From assembly GCA_030035585.1 (NCBI GenBank), contig CM057475.1:6676100-6740099 (forward strand): a stretch of 64,000 nucleotides of DNA. Reading direction: 5' to 3'. Origin of the DNA: Dugong dugon. Lineage: Eukaryota; Chordata; Mammalia; Sirenia; Dugongidae. Each line of letters begins with the position of its first letter. The first letter of the stretch is position 1. Positions 10,760 through 21,253 of this stretch are shown one piece after another. The notes under the pieces were generated by a model that did no database searches, was not told the origin of the DNA, and saw only the letters and a list, made by a program, of their open reading frames with translations. Both the position numbers and the translations under genes were made by a program.

Positions 10760-11400
10760 GTGATTATAATATGTCTTGGTGACTTTCTTTTGGGATCTAT
10801 CTTATGTGGGGTTTGATAAGCATCTTGTATAGATATCTTGTCATCTTTCATGACATCAGGGAAGTTTTCTGCCAACAAATCCTCAACAATTTTCTCTGTA
10901 TTTTCTGTTATCTCCCTCTGTTCTGCTACTCCAGTCACTCGTAGGTTATTCCTCTTGATAGAGTCCCACATAATTCTTAGGGTTTCTTCACTTTTTTAAA
11001 TCCTTTTGTCTGATTTTTCCTCAAATAAGTTGGTGTCAAGTGCTTTATCTTCAGTCTCACTAATTCTGACTTCCATTGCCTCAATTCTACTCCTATGACT
11101 TTCTACTGAGTTGTCTAATTCTGACATTTTATTGTTAATCTTCTGGATTTCTGATTACTGTCTCTCTGTGGATTCTTGCAGCCTGTTAAATTATTATGCT
11201 CTTCTCTACTCTTTTTAATTTCCTCTATTGCGTGTTCTGCATTTTGCTAAATTTCCTTCCTAATTTCTTGAAGAGTTCTGTATATTAATGTTTGGTATTC
11301 TGCCTCTGGTAATTCCAAGAAATTTTCCTCCTCTGGAAAATTTCTAGGCTCTTTATTTTGAGAGCTTGCTGAAGCCATCATGGATTGCCTGTTTATGTGA
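10760..11400 (-). pseudogene. L1 ORF1 remnant
   Basis: Encodes the N-terminal coiled-coil and part of the RNA-recognition-like domain of L1 ORF1p, the RNA chaperone that coats L1 RNA. Recognisable pieces are 10747-10971 (VEDLLAENFPDVMKDD, HKIDPKRKSPRHIII) and 11247-11432 (SSQNKEPRNFPEEENFLELP). The frame is broken between them and the C-terminal domain is absent. Confidence 0.8.
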
Positions 11401-12817
11401 TTTGATATTGACTGTTGTCTCCAAGCCATCAATAAGTTATTATATTTATTTATTTTATGTTTGCTTACTGTGTCCTAGCTTCTTGTTTCATTTTTATGTG
11501 CCCAAATAGGCTGCTCATATGAGCTAGTTTGATTATCGGCACCTTTGAAGCTCTAATGTCCTGTCACCAGGTGGTTAGATCTGTTACTAGGTATGTGAGC
11601 TCAGGAGTCTGCCCACTTCTCCTGTATGGATTCAGCTCAGGTGCCCAGGTAGATAGCCATTAAGTCTGTGGTGTAGGCTCTCACTTACAGTCTTAGACAG
11701 GCATGGGTGATTGGTGTAGGCACAGGCATCTGGCTGCAGCAGGAGGACACACTCTGAGCAAGGCAGGGGGCTTATGGCTGCCCCCGAGTGTACAGGAGGA
11801 AGGCATGTCCCTCCTCCCTAGAGCGTGTAGGTGGGTGGGTTTTGCAGCTGGACTATGAGCACCTAAAGCTGCTAGCTGTAAGGACTTGGGGGGGCACACC
11901 TGTTATTCTTGGGCCCCTCTTGCAGGTGGCTAGGTGGCTTGGGTGGAACTACAAGTACTCAGGCCCCTAATCTGGGTAGGTGAAGACCCTGCTTAATGGA
12001 CAAAGCATTGTCAAATGTTGGGAACCTGCCACTTCACAGCTGGAACAGTTGAAGTTAGACTTCAGGTATATACCCTGTTGTACTGTGGTAATGAGGACCT
12101 ATGCTGTTGAGATGGGCCTGCACAAGTCTATGCAGGGGGAAGGGCACTCAAAGTCAGTGGATCCCTTATGCCTGTGTCTAGCCAAAGGAGCTGTGCCTAC
12201 CCTGGGTTCTTGGCTTAGGGGAGCCGGCAGTTTATTTTTTCCCCCGTTTGTTAATTTTTTCACTCTCCAAGGCAGGGATAATGGCTCTGGGTGTGTGACG
12301 GATCCTAATTCCAGCCCAGGGGACTTGGCAATTGCTGAAGCTGATCCAGGACGCAGTACCCAGTACATAGCAGGGAGTGGGAAGGTAAATGGGAGAGAGG
12401 TTTTTCCCTAAGGAGGTGTTTTTGATATGCGCGGTAAGCTGTACACAAGCACTAATCTTTTGTGGAGGCCTGCTTCTCACTGGTTCTGGGTGGCCATGTA
12501 GCGTCTCTGGTGCTGAGTCTCTCCCGGTGCAGAAAACGCACCTCCTGAGTGCAGCTGCTGGCCTGTCTCATGGCTCACTCCTGAGCTGATCAGGCCTGAA
12601 GGGTTCAGGCTCTTGCCAGGCCAGGTCTGGCAACTCCTCGCTGATTCCAGACTGTCTCTCCCTCCCCTGCCACTCAGTCCAGTTCCTCAGTTCTGCATTT
12701 GATGTTCAGGGCTCCCAGATTGCTGTACATAATCTAATCACTTGTTTTTTGGGGTCTTTGTTGTAAGAGGATCCACTGGAAGTATCTGACTACTCTGTCA
12801 TCTTGGCCCTGCCCTCC
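10760..12817 (-). mobile_element. L1 5' end: 5' UTR plus start of ORF1
   Basis: Read on the minus strand it starts near 12817 with the L1-type opening 'agggcagggccaagatgaca'. It runs through about 1.4 kb of 5' UTR, enters ORF1 near 11400, and stops abruptly in the ORF1 RNA-binding part at about 10760. The same blocks in the same order occur in the nearly full-length L1 at 39850-43343. ORF2 and the 3' end are missing, the reverse of the usual 5' truncation, so a deletion or rearrangement is likely. Confidence 0.85.
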
Positions 12818-13330
12818 TATTTTGCTTTTATTTTTGAAGGATAGTTTTACTGCCTATAGAATTCTAGATTTGCAATGCATTTTATTTCATAACTTTGAAG
12901 GTAGGATTCCATTACCCTCTCGCTTCTATCATTTCTACTGAGACGTCAACTTCTGGTCTTCTTATTGTTCTGTTGAGGATAATGTGTCTTCCCCTCAACC
13001 CCCATTAGCTTCTTTACATGTTTTCTATTTGTCTTTGGTTTACCACAGTTTTACTTTGATATGTCTAAAGAAAAAATAACCAAATCCATTGCTGTCGAGT
13101 CAATTCTGACTCATAGCCCTGGTGGCTCAGTGGTTAAGAGCTTGGCTGCTAATAAAAAGGTTGGCAGTTCAAATCCACCAACCACTCCTTGGAAACCCTA
13201 TTTGGGCAGTTCTACTCTGTCCTATAGGGTCACTAAGAGTTGGAATCGACTCGATAGCAGTGGTTTGGTGTGTCTAGTTGTGATTTTTTTTGGTATTTAT
13301 CCTGCTTGAATTAACCCCACTTTTGATTCC
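12818..13330 (-). mobile_element. Older L1 ORF1-region fragment
   Basis: The plus-strand text 'tgcctatagaattctagatt' and 'atttatcctgcttgaattaa' resembles the reverse complement of the L1 ORF1 3' region, much diverged. It is interrupted by SINE sequence at 13072-13277. The younger L1 5' end at 10760-12817 abuts it directly. Confidence 0.5.
13072..13277 (+). mobile_element. AfroSINE joined to an inverted SINE stub
   Basis: 13113-13277 is a plus-strand SINE from 'ccctggtggctcagtggtta' to 'gactcgatagcagtggtttg'. It is preceded without spacer by about 40 bp of the same SINE family's 3' end in the opposite direction (13072-13112). A short repeat, atgtcta / gtgtcta, flanks the pair, suggesting a single inverted insertion event or two insertions at one site. 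Confidence 0.8.
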
Positions 13331-14019
13331 ATCTTTATTGTTCCACTTTAGAGACCGGAAAATTAAGTCAGAGCAAGGATAAGAGATGAGTCAATGGTTG
13401 ATGGTAACCTAGCCCTCTGGTATCTTTTGGATCAATGTTTACCAACCACTAACTAAAATCAGCACTTATGTTCATCTTTCTCAAGAGCCCCTGATTAGCT
13501 TCAATTTTGCTTACCTTCCCTACCTCCTCTCTCACTCTTAGGGTTTTTAGTGGAGAATGCAAACTCTTTAATATGGACTAGTTTGAGCTGAGGTTGTTCT
13601 TCCAGATAATCAGCATGCTTAAGCTGGTATGATGATACCAGACATGGCACCACCAACCATGTGTAGACTATTGAGACATAACCAAATCTCCAACCCATTC
13701 CAAGTGGGGATTGTCCAGGCTAGATCATTCTATGTGCAACTCCTCATCTCAGCCACTAAACCCTATACTCCTTTTTAGAGATGTTATAGAATGGTGTTTA
13801 AGATCCAGCTTCTATATCAGATGGTCAGAGTTTACATTCTAGCTCTGCCACCCCTCTCCCAACTTGCTGTGTGACCTTAGGAAGATGTCCTCTCTGCCTT
13901 ATTTTTCTTATCTGTAAAATGGATGGCACTAATACTTTTCTACTCATAATGGGTTTCATACTGGTTTTTTTCCCTTAAGAAGCAAAAGAGTTGTTAGCTT
14001 TATTTAATTATTACCTGAC
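13331..14019. other. Single-copy DNA with a MIR at 13793-13935
   Basis: The MIR (plus) shows 'agctctgccacccctctccc', 'gctgtgtgaccttaggaaga' and 'tcttatctgtaaaatggatg'. No gene is seen in the remainder. Confidence 0.6.
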
Positions 14020-14090
14020 GCATTGGTGGTTCAATGGTAGAATTCTTGTCTTCCATGACGGAAACCCGGATTTGATTCCCATCCAATGCA
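14020..14090 (+). tRNA. tRNA-Gly-derived SINE head (not a functional tRNA)
   Basis: Length 71 nt, acceptor arms GCATTGG and CCAATGC, A-box-like 'tggttcaatggtaga' and B-box-like 'gatttgattccc' match tRNA-Gly. The anticodon position reads TCC rather than the usual GCC by my alignment, and the anticodon stem is mispaired. It is fused to a SINE body, so it is a promoter relic rather than a tRNA gene. Confidence 0.75.
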
Positions 14091-14385
14091 CTTCACGCAT
14101 AGCCACCACCTGGTCATTGGAGGCTTGTGTATGGCTATGATGCTGAACAGGTTTCAATGGAGCTTCCAGACTAAGACAGACTAGGAGGAAAGGTCTGGTG
14201 ACCTGTTACCAAAAATCAGCCAATGAAAACTCTATGGATCACAAAGGCCCGATGCATCACCAATCATGGGGATGGTGCAGGACTGGGTAGCATTTTGTTT
14301 TGTTGTGCATGTGGTTGCTATGAGTCAGAGGCCAATTCAGTAACAGTTAACACCATCACTACCACCACCACCAACAAAAACCTAT
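14020..14385 (+). mobile_element. Composite SINE: tRNA-Gly head plus RTE-derived body
   Basis: A 71-nt tRNA-Gly-like head (14020-14090) is followed by a body (about 14100-14225) that matches the 5' UTR of the RTE at 20580-20745: 'ggaggcttgtgtatggctat', 'gcttccagactaagacagac'. It then continues into RTE-type 3' sequence ('gtggttgctatgagtcagag'), ending in a degraded CAA/CCA-rich tail. The design suggests a SINE mobilised by the RTE enzyme because it shares its 3' end. A sister copy lies at 58488-58745, and headless relatives at 48645-48861 and 56665-57060. I recall Bov-B/RTE-mobilised SINEs from afrotherians; the exact family name needs a library search. Confidence 0.8.
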
Positions 14386-15124
14386 TGCTTTTATTCTGTG
14401 CAGGACCTTGTTTCTGCCTTCCAAGTGCACATAGTGATTGAGTTGGTCAGCATGTATAATGACGGATCATACAGCAATGCAAGGAGGCTAAAGATGGAAA
14501 ATGTTCAAACTGGTGGGTGCCCAGAGTCTCTGTGATCTGAAGAGCCAGCAAAGTGTCTCCACCCTCTGGCATATATGTGAAGCCTGTGTATCAGGCATAT
14601 CAGTGAACCACTTAAGAGGCAAAAGAGCTCTGTTTTGTCCAAACGAGGCCATGGAACTAGAGGTGTGAGCTACTCACTGTCTTAGCATGAGTAGAGTCTC
14701 AACAGCCATTTGGCTGCATTTCTGCATTGACCAGATACTACAGCTCTCTTTTCCCCTCCAGCAATTAATAGAGGAGACCTCTAGAGCTGTTTTGGGGAAC
14801 ATGAAGAGCCACTCAAAGTGGCAAAACTATTAAAGGCTGTGCTTGGACATACAACAGAGAAATATTGCTTCATTCCAGTGCAGCTGCCCTTCTTCCGACA
14901 CCCAGGGAGCAAATCACTCCAAGGGTAATCTTCTTGGTGACGTGGTTAATCATCCTTTTTCCTCTGAAGCATCGTGGTGTAGTGAAAGGACACAGGTTTT
15001 CTGTGTCCAGATTTGGGTTTTGTTCCACCTTGTGTTAACTGCTAGTACTTGGACAAATCTCCTAGGCCCAGAAAGCTTGGAACTGTCCACCCCAGCTGGG
15101 ACCTACATTGCAGATGGCCAAGTT
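14386..15124. other. Single-copy DNA with a MIR near 14950-15065
   Basis: 'atcgtggtgtagtgaaagga' and 'cagatttgggttttgttcca' mark a plus-strand MIR. The rest shows no repeat or gene I recognise. Confidence 0.5.
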
Positions 15125-15471
15125 GATGTTGAATATTGAATATACCATGGACTTCTAACAGAATGAAAACAACAGTTTTGAAGGAAATACAACCACAATA
15201 CTCCTTAGAATGGAGGATGGTGAGACTGGTTCACTTGCTTTGAATGCGTTATCAGGAAAGATCAGGACATCATGTTTGGTAAAATAGAGGGTCAGCAAAA
15301 ACGAGGGAAACTCTCATTGAGATGGACTGATACAACAGCTGAAAGGATGTACTCAAATATACCAATGATCATGAAGGTGTCACAGGACCAGGCAACATTT
15401 CTTTCTGTTATACATAAGGTTGCCATGGGTCTGTGCTGTCACGACAGCAACTAACAACAACAAGACGCTGT
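15125..15471 (+). mobile_element. RTE LINE 3' fragment
   Basis: Matches the terminal part of the RTE seen at 1740-2108: 'gttgaatataccatgg', 'catgtttggtaaaatagagg', 'gagatggactgatacaacag', ending in the CAA-repeat tail at 15451-15465. It is 5'-truncated and diverged, and the 60-codon frame inside it is the remnant of the RTE C-terminus. Confidence 0.85.
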
Positions 15472-17407
15472 GGAAGGAAACACTTGAGGCATTTGCTACA
15501 CAGGAGAGTCTGAGAAGGTGCCTAGTGCCGTGCCTGGCACTCAGCAAGAGCTAATACACTTGCGTCCCTTCCTCCACTCCATCCTCTGGCCTTCCTGCCA
15601 TCTGGCTCTGCATGAGAAGCTGAACATGCAAAGATTCTGGCCAGGGCTGCCCGACTGTTAAGCACCCTCTCCATTGCCTCAGTTCATATATGATCTATTT
15701 AAGAGCTGAAGCAAAAGCTGAGCTTCAGTTCTCAGACTGTTGGTTTGTATCTTGGGGAATTAAGTATTTGCCAACACTGATGAAAGGGGAAGGAAGATCA
15801 CAGATGTGGCAAGACAGTGTCTGTCCTTAAGAGTATATCAAGTCAAACTTTTCTCTGTCTTTAAGCTTGCAGTGTTTCAGGAGAGATTAGGAACAGAAGG
15901 AAGGGTCGGAGCACAGCCCCTTGCAGACCAGGCAAATTCTGAGAGGACAGACTGGTGGAGGACGACCCTGACAGCCACTTTGATGTGGTTGTTTCATATT
16001 CATTGAAGACTAGTTTCTGAGTGTGTCCTCTAGGGAAATAGCTGATCATAAGGAAGTCGTAAAAAAGACTCACTTAACCTATAGTGTCTTACCTGTGTTT
16101 TCTCTCCTAAAATGGCATTCCCTGTTGACTGCTTACCTAGTGTTCCAGACTTGTCTCTCAGTAAACTTTTCAACTCTTTTCCCAAATCAAATTCACTTTT
16201 GGAGGATAAAAGTTTGCCTCCTTTGAAAGGAGACAAAGGAATCATCCAGAAAAGGGTTGATAAAGCACTTGGCAAGGAGTAGGAAGTCCGATTTGGGCTA
16301 TTGGCCAATTGTGGGGCAGGGACAGGTTCTTTCAGGTCTCTGGGCATCACCTTCTCCAGGTGATGTCCCAGCAACTGGACTTACATATTCTCTAAGGTCC
16401 CTTTCTGCTTGATCAGTCTGTGCATCCTACCCTGGAAGTGTTTTCATGAACATCAGTTGCATGTGGGTGAAAGGGGCCCATGGGTGACAGAGCATAAAGA
16501 AGCCACTCAAGGCGTGGTTACACAGTAGAAAAGCAGGAAATGCTTTTGAAAGCAAAGGACAGAACATTTTTGATCTATCAAGAGATTTTTCCCTAACCTC
16601 ATTCAGTCTTGGAGGCCAGGGTCAGAGCCACTTCCATCCTCAAAGTAGTGGGATTCCACTTTGTCTTTTATTCTAGATCAGCACCCACAATACCTTGCTG
16701 CTGTAACCAGCACTCACAGAAGTCAATGCACAGAGGGCAAGGTCCTCACTTGCTGACATAGACGAATGCATTACTTCTGAAGTCACTCTTGCTGTGCAGT
16801 GCCTCTTCAAAAAATCAGAGCTAAAGAGACTTCAGACAGCCAAGATAAATCAATATGACGGGATACTATGAGGATTCCTTTTACGAACCGCCTTTGAAAT
16901 GCTGAACATCTTTCTAGTTGTGCTCCAAAAATCATTTGCTCCCTGTAACCCTGAACCACTCTGAGGATCACAGCTTATCTGCTCTTTAGTGTAAATCCTG
17001 TCATGGGCTTTTGGCCAAAAGCAATAAAGTCTGACCCAAACTTCAAGTCCTTTATGTAGAGAAGTTCATAGATACATTTTTTGTTTCATTTGTTTTATTT
17101 TGTATGTTTTGTAAAAAGAATATGATAAAATCAAATCCTTCTAAGCAATGGTTAATATTCAGTCCACTCCAGAACTGTTATCAATGTCCTTCCTAACGGG
17201 GCATTTGATTCTTCAAAAGGGTGAGTGAGGCTGTGCCCAACTGCTCTTAGTGTTGAGAATTAAGCTCAGGTCTCTAGTTTCTTGCCCAGATAGCTACTTG
17301 CCTAACCTGAGATGATAGACTCCAAACTAACCAAGGTTTACAGTCTCCTGTCTTTGAAATGTAAAGCAGGTTTTGCAGACCTGACTCACAAATGATTGGG
17401 TAAAGTG
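15472..17407. other. Single-copy DNA, no gene recognised
   Basis: 15480-15560 is a MIR-like 3' piece. 15800-16400 contains overlapping frames on both strands (114 codons at 16030-16374 minus), with no domain. 16800-17300 is AT-rich without recognised repeats. Nothing supports a gene. Confidence 0.35.
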
Positions 17408-17593
17408 ATGTTGTTGTTAGGTGCCATTGATTCAGTTCCAACTCATAGAGAACTTATGTGCAACAGAACAAAACACTGCCTGGTCCTGCGCCATCCTTAC
17501 AATCATTGCTATGCTTGAGCCCATTGTTGCAGCCACTATGTCAATTCATCTCATTGAGGGTTTCTTCTTTTTTGCTGACCCTCTCCTTTACCA

Positions 17594-17777
17594 GAGTTCT
17601 GGTGGCACAGTGGTTAAGAGCTACAGCAAGCTACAGCTGCTAAGCAAAAGGTCATCAGTTTGAATCCACCAGCCGCTCCTTGGAAACCCTGTGGGGCAGT
17701 TCTACTCTGTCCTATAGGGTTGCTATGAGTTACAGTAGACTCGATGGCAATGGGTTTGGTTTGGGTTTTTTTTTCTA
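17594..17777 (+). mobile_element. AfroSINE inserted in the RTE
   Basis: Plus-strand SINE, 'agttctggtggcacagtggt' to 'gatggcaatgggtttggttt', bounded by the 8-bp duplication ctttacca (17586-17593 and 17778-17785). It is younger than the RTE it interrupts. Confidence 0.93.
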
Positions 17778-17799
17778 CTTTACCAAGCATGATGTCCTT

Positions 17800-18190
17800 C
17801 TCCAGGGACTGATCCTTCCTGATAACATGTCCAAAGTATGTGAGATGTAGTCTTGTCATCGTTGCTTCTAAGGAGCATTCTGGTTGTACTTCTTCCAAGA
17901 CAGATTTGTTCGTTCTTTTGGCAGTACATGGTGTATTCAACATTCTTCGCCAACACCACAATTCAAAGGCGTCATTTCTTCTTCAGGCTTCCTTATTCAT
18001 CATCCAGCTTTCACATGCATATGAGGCAATTGAAAAGACCATGGCTTGGGTAAGGCGCACCTTAGTGTTCAAGGTGACATCTTTGCTTTTCAACACTTTA
18101 AAGAGGTCTTTTGCAGAAGATTTGCCCAATGCAATGTGTCTTGATTTCTTGACTGCTGCTTCCATGGGTGTTGATTGTGGATTCAAGTAA
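17800..18190 (-). pseudogene. RTE ORF, C-terminal remnant
   Basis: 17983-18186 encodes AAVKKSRHIALGKSSAKDLF and AMVFSIASYACESWMMNKE, followed in another frame (17614-17961) by HLTYFGHVIRKDQSLEKDIM. These are the conserved C-terminal segments of the RTE polyprotein. The plus-strand frames over the same DNA are shadows. Confidence 0.85.
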
Positions 18191-18599
18191 AATGAAATCT
18201 TTCACAATTATCTCTGTTTATCATGATGTTGCTTATTGGTCCAGTTGTGAGGATTTTTGTTTTCTTTACGTTGATGTATAATCCATACTGAAGGCTATGG
18301 TCTTTGATCTTCATTAGTGCTTCAAGTCTTCTTCACTTTCAGCAAGCAAGGTTGTATGATCTGCATATCACAGGTTGTTAATGAGTCTTCCTCCAATTCT
18401 GATGCCTCTTTCTTCATATAGTCCAGCTTCTTGGATTATTTGTTCAGCATACAGATTGGATAAGTATGATGAAAGGCTACAACCCAGACGCACACATTTT
18501 CTGACTTTAAACTACGCAGTATCCCCTAGTTCTGTTTGAATGACTGCCTTTTAGTCTATTTACACGTTCCTCATAAGCACAATTAAATGTTCTGGAACC

Positions 18600-19330
18600 C
18601 ATTCTTCACAATGTTATCCATAATTTGTTATGATCCACACAGTCCAACGCCTTTGCATAGTCAATGAAACACAGGTAAACATCTTTCTGGTATACTCTGC
18701 TTTCAGCCAGAATCTACATGACATCAGCAATGATATCCCTTCTTCCACATCCTCTTCTGAATCCAGCTTGAAGTTCTGGCAGTTCCCAATCGATGTACTG
18801 CTGCAACCACTTTTGAACGATTTTCAGCAAAATTTTGTGTGTGATATTAATGATATTGTTCGATAATTTCCACATTCGGTTGGATCACCTTTCTTGGGAA
18901 TGGGCATAAATATGGATTTCTTCCAGTTGGTTGGCCAGGAAGCTGTCTTCCAAATTTCTTGGCATAGACGAGTGAGCACTTCCAGAGTTGCATCCGTTTG
19001 TTGAAACATCTGAACTGGTATTCTGTCAGTTCCTGGAGCCTTGTTTTTCACTAATGCCTTCAGTGCAGATGGACTTCTTCCTTCAGTACTGTCAGTTCCT
19101 GATCATCTGCTACCTCCTGAAATGGTTGAACATCAACCAATTCTTTTTGGTATAGTGACTCTGTGTATTCTTTCCATCTTTTGTTGCTTCCTGTGTTGTT
19201 TAATATTTTCTTTCCGTAGAATCCTTCAATATTGTAACTAAAAGTTTGAATTTTTTCTTGTTCTTTCAACTTGAGAAATGCCAAGGGCATTCTTCCCTTT
19301 TGGTTTTCTAACTCCAGATCTTTGCACATG
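18600..19330 (-). pseudogene. RTE ORF, reverse transcriptase remnant
   Basis: Pieces in different frames: 19060-19329 (linker, QEVADDQELTVLKEEV) and 18824-19051 (APGTDRIPVQMFQ, PIPKKGDPTECGNYRTISL), which are RT fingers motifs. Further RT-like sequence continues to about 18300 in broken frames. Frameshifts separate every block. Confidence 0.82.
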
Positions 19331-20036
19331 TCATTATAATACTTTACTTTGTCTTTTTGAGCAACCCTTTGAAATCTTCTGTTCAGCTATTTCAATCATC
19401 ATTTCTTATTTTCACTTTAGCTACTTGACATTCAAGAGCAAGTTTCAGAGTCTCTTCTGACATCCATTTTGGTCTTTTCTTTCTTTTCTGTCTTTCTAAT
19501 GACCCCTTGCTTTCTTCATGTCCTTGATGTCATTCCACTAGTCTGGTCTTCCATCATTAGTGTTCAATGCTTCAAGTCTATTCTTGAGATGGTCTCTAAA
19601 TTCAGGTGGGATATACTCAAGGTCATATTTTGGGTCGTGTGGACTTGTTCTAATTTTCTTCAGCTTCTACTTGAACTTGCATATGAGTCATTGATGGTCT
19701 GTTACTGATGATATTGAGCTTTTCCATTGTCTCAGTCCACAGATGTAGTCAATTTGATTCTTGTGTATTCCATCTGGCAAAGTCCACATGTATAGCCACT
19801 GTTTATGTTGTTGAAGAAAGGTATTTGCAATGAAGAAGTCGTTGGTCTTGCAAAATTTTATCATCCAATCTCCAGTGTTATTTCTATTACCAAGACCGTA
19901 TTTTCCAGCTGCCGATCCTTCTTCTTCATTTCCAACATTTTAGTTCCAATCACCAGTAATTATCAATGCATCCTGATTGCATGTTCCATCAATTTCAGTT
20001 GCAGAAATTGTTAAAAATCTTCAGTTTCTTCATCTT

Positions 20037-20570
20037 TGGCCTTAGTGGGGTTGGTGCATAAATTTGAATAACAGTTGTATTAACTAGTCTTCCTTGTACG
20101 CATATGGATATTATCCTATCACTGACAGCATTGTACTTCAGGATAGATCTTGAAATTTTCTTTCTGATGATGAATGAAATGCCATTCTTCTTCAAATTGT
20201 CATTCCTGGCATAGTAGACCATATGATTATCTATTTCAAAATGGCCAATACCAGTCCATTTCAGCTCACTAATGCCTAGGATATTGATGTTTATGCGTTC
20301 CATTTCATTTTTGATGATTTCCAATTTTCCTAGATTCATACTTCTTACATTCCAGGTTCTGATTATTAATGGATATTTGCAGCTGTTTCTTCTCATTTTG
20401 AGTTGTGCCACATCAGCAAATGAAGGTCCCAAAAGCTTGACTCCATCCATGTCATTAAAGTCAGCTCTTCTTTGAGGAGACAGCTCTTCCCCCGTCATCT
20501 TTTGAGTGCCTTCCATCCTGAGAGGCTCATCTTCTGGCACTATAACAGACAATGTTCTGCTACTATTCAC
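20037..20570 (-). pseudogene. RTE ORF, endonuclease domain remnant
   Basis: The 191-codon open frame at 19995-20570 contains the endonuclease start TWNVRSMNLGKL, the segment NILGISELKWTGIGHF and IIQIYAPT-like text (VIQIYAPTP), typical of the APE-like nuclease that nicks target DNA. The catalytic Glu in SELKW is present. The frame then breaks near 19995, before the second half of the nuclease, so the protein cannot be made whole. Confidence 0.88.
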
Positions 20571-20745
20571 AAGGTTTTCACTAGATAATTCTTTTCAGAA
20601 GTAGACTGCTGGGTCCTTCTTCCTAGACTAATCTAGAAACTCAGCTGAAACCTCTCTGCCATGGGTGACCCTGCTGATATTTGAATACTGGTGGCATAAC
20701 TTCCAGCATCACAGCAACATGCAAGCCTCCACAGGCATATTTACA

Positions 20746-21082
20746 GGCATGTGGGAGGGATAAAGTGATAGCTGAGACCATTATACAACTAATTTAAGCC
20801 AGTAAGTACCTCCCCACCAACCCATTAATGAATCAGTTTCTCAGCCACTGCTTCCATACCAGATCTACTCCAAGAAGAAAGACAATTCTAAGTCCACACT
20901 GAAAACTCCTAACACAAGGCCCATACTACAGGCTTTAGGCCCTGAGAGGTGCATAGGTGATCAGAGCAATTGCTGTAGGAGTGATGTCCCCTGGAACTGC
21001 CTCCTCCAGGGTGCTCTCTGTTGCTGAAGGCCTGGCCCTTGTGCTTAAGCTGAGTAGATTGGAGGAGACTTTTCTTCCATGG
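20746..21082. other. Single-copy DNA
   Basis: No repeat or gene recognised between the RTE 5' end and the next SINE. Confidence 0.4.
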
Positions 21083-21253
21083 GAAACCCTAGAGGCATAG
21101 TGGTTAAGTGCTATGGCTGCTAACCAAAGGTTGGCAGTTCAAATCTATCAGGTGCTCCTTGGAAACTCTATGGGGCAGTTCTACTCTGTCCTATAGTGTC
21201 ACTATGAGTCAAAATTGACTCAAGGGTAACAGGTTTGGGTCTTTTTTTTCCTT
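21083..21253 (+). mobile_element. AfroSINE
   Basis: Plus-strand copy, 'gaaaccctagaggcatagtg' to 'gggtaacaggtttgggtc', ending in a T-rich stretch. Diverged at the head. Confidence 0.87.

Larger units (their letters stand above)
17408..20745 (-). mobile_element. RTE (BovB-like) LINE, near full length
   Basis: About 3.15 kb of element once the inserted SINE is removed, which is the expected RTE size. The 3' end lies at 17408-17430 (complement of the CAA tail) and the 5' UTR at 20580-20745. It encodes, in damaged frames, an apurinic endonuclease and a reverse transcriptase, the two activities RTE elements use for target-primed insertion. No clear flanking duplication was found. Confidence 0.9.

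Noticed and set aside
14020..14090. Functional tRNA-Gly gene
   Set aside because: Mispaired anticodon stem, altered anticodon and fusion to a SINE body mark it as a SINE head.
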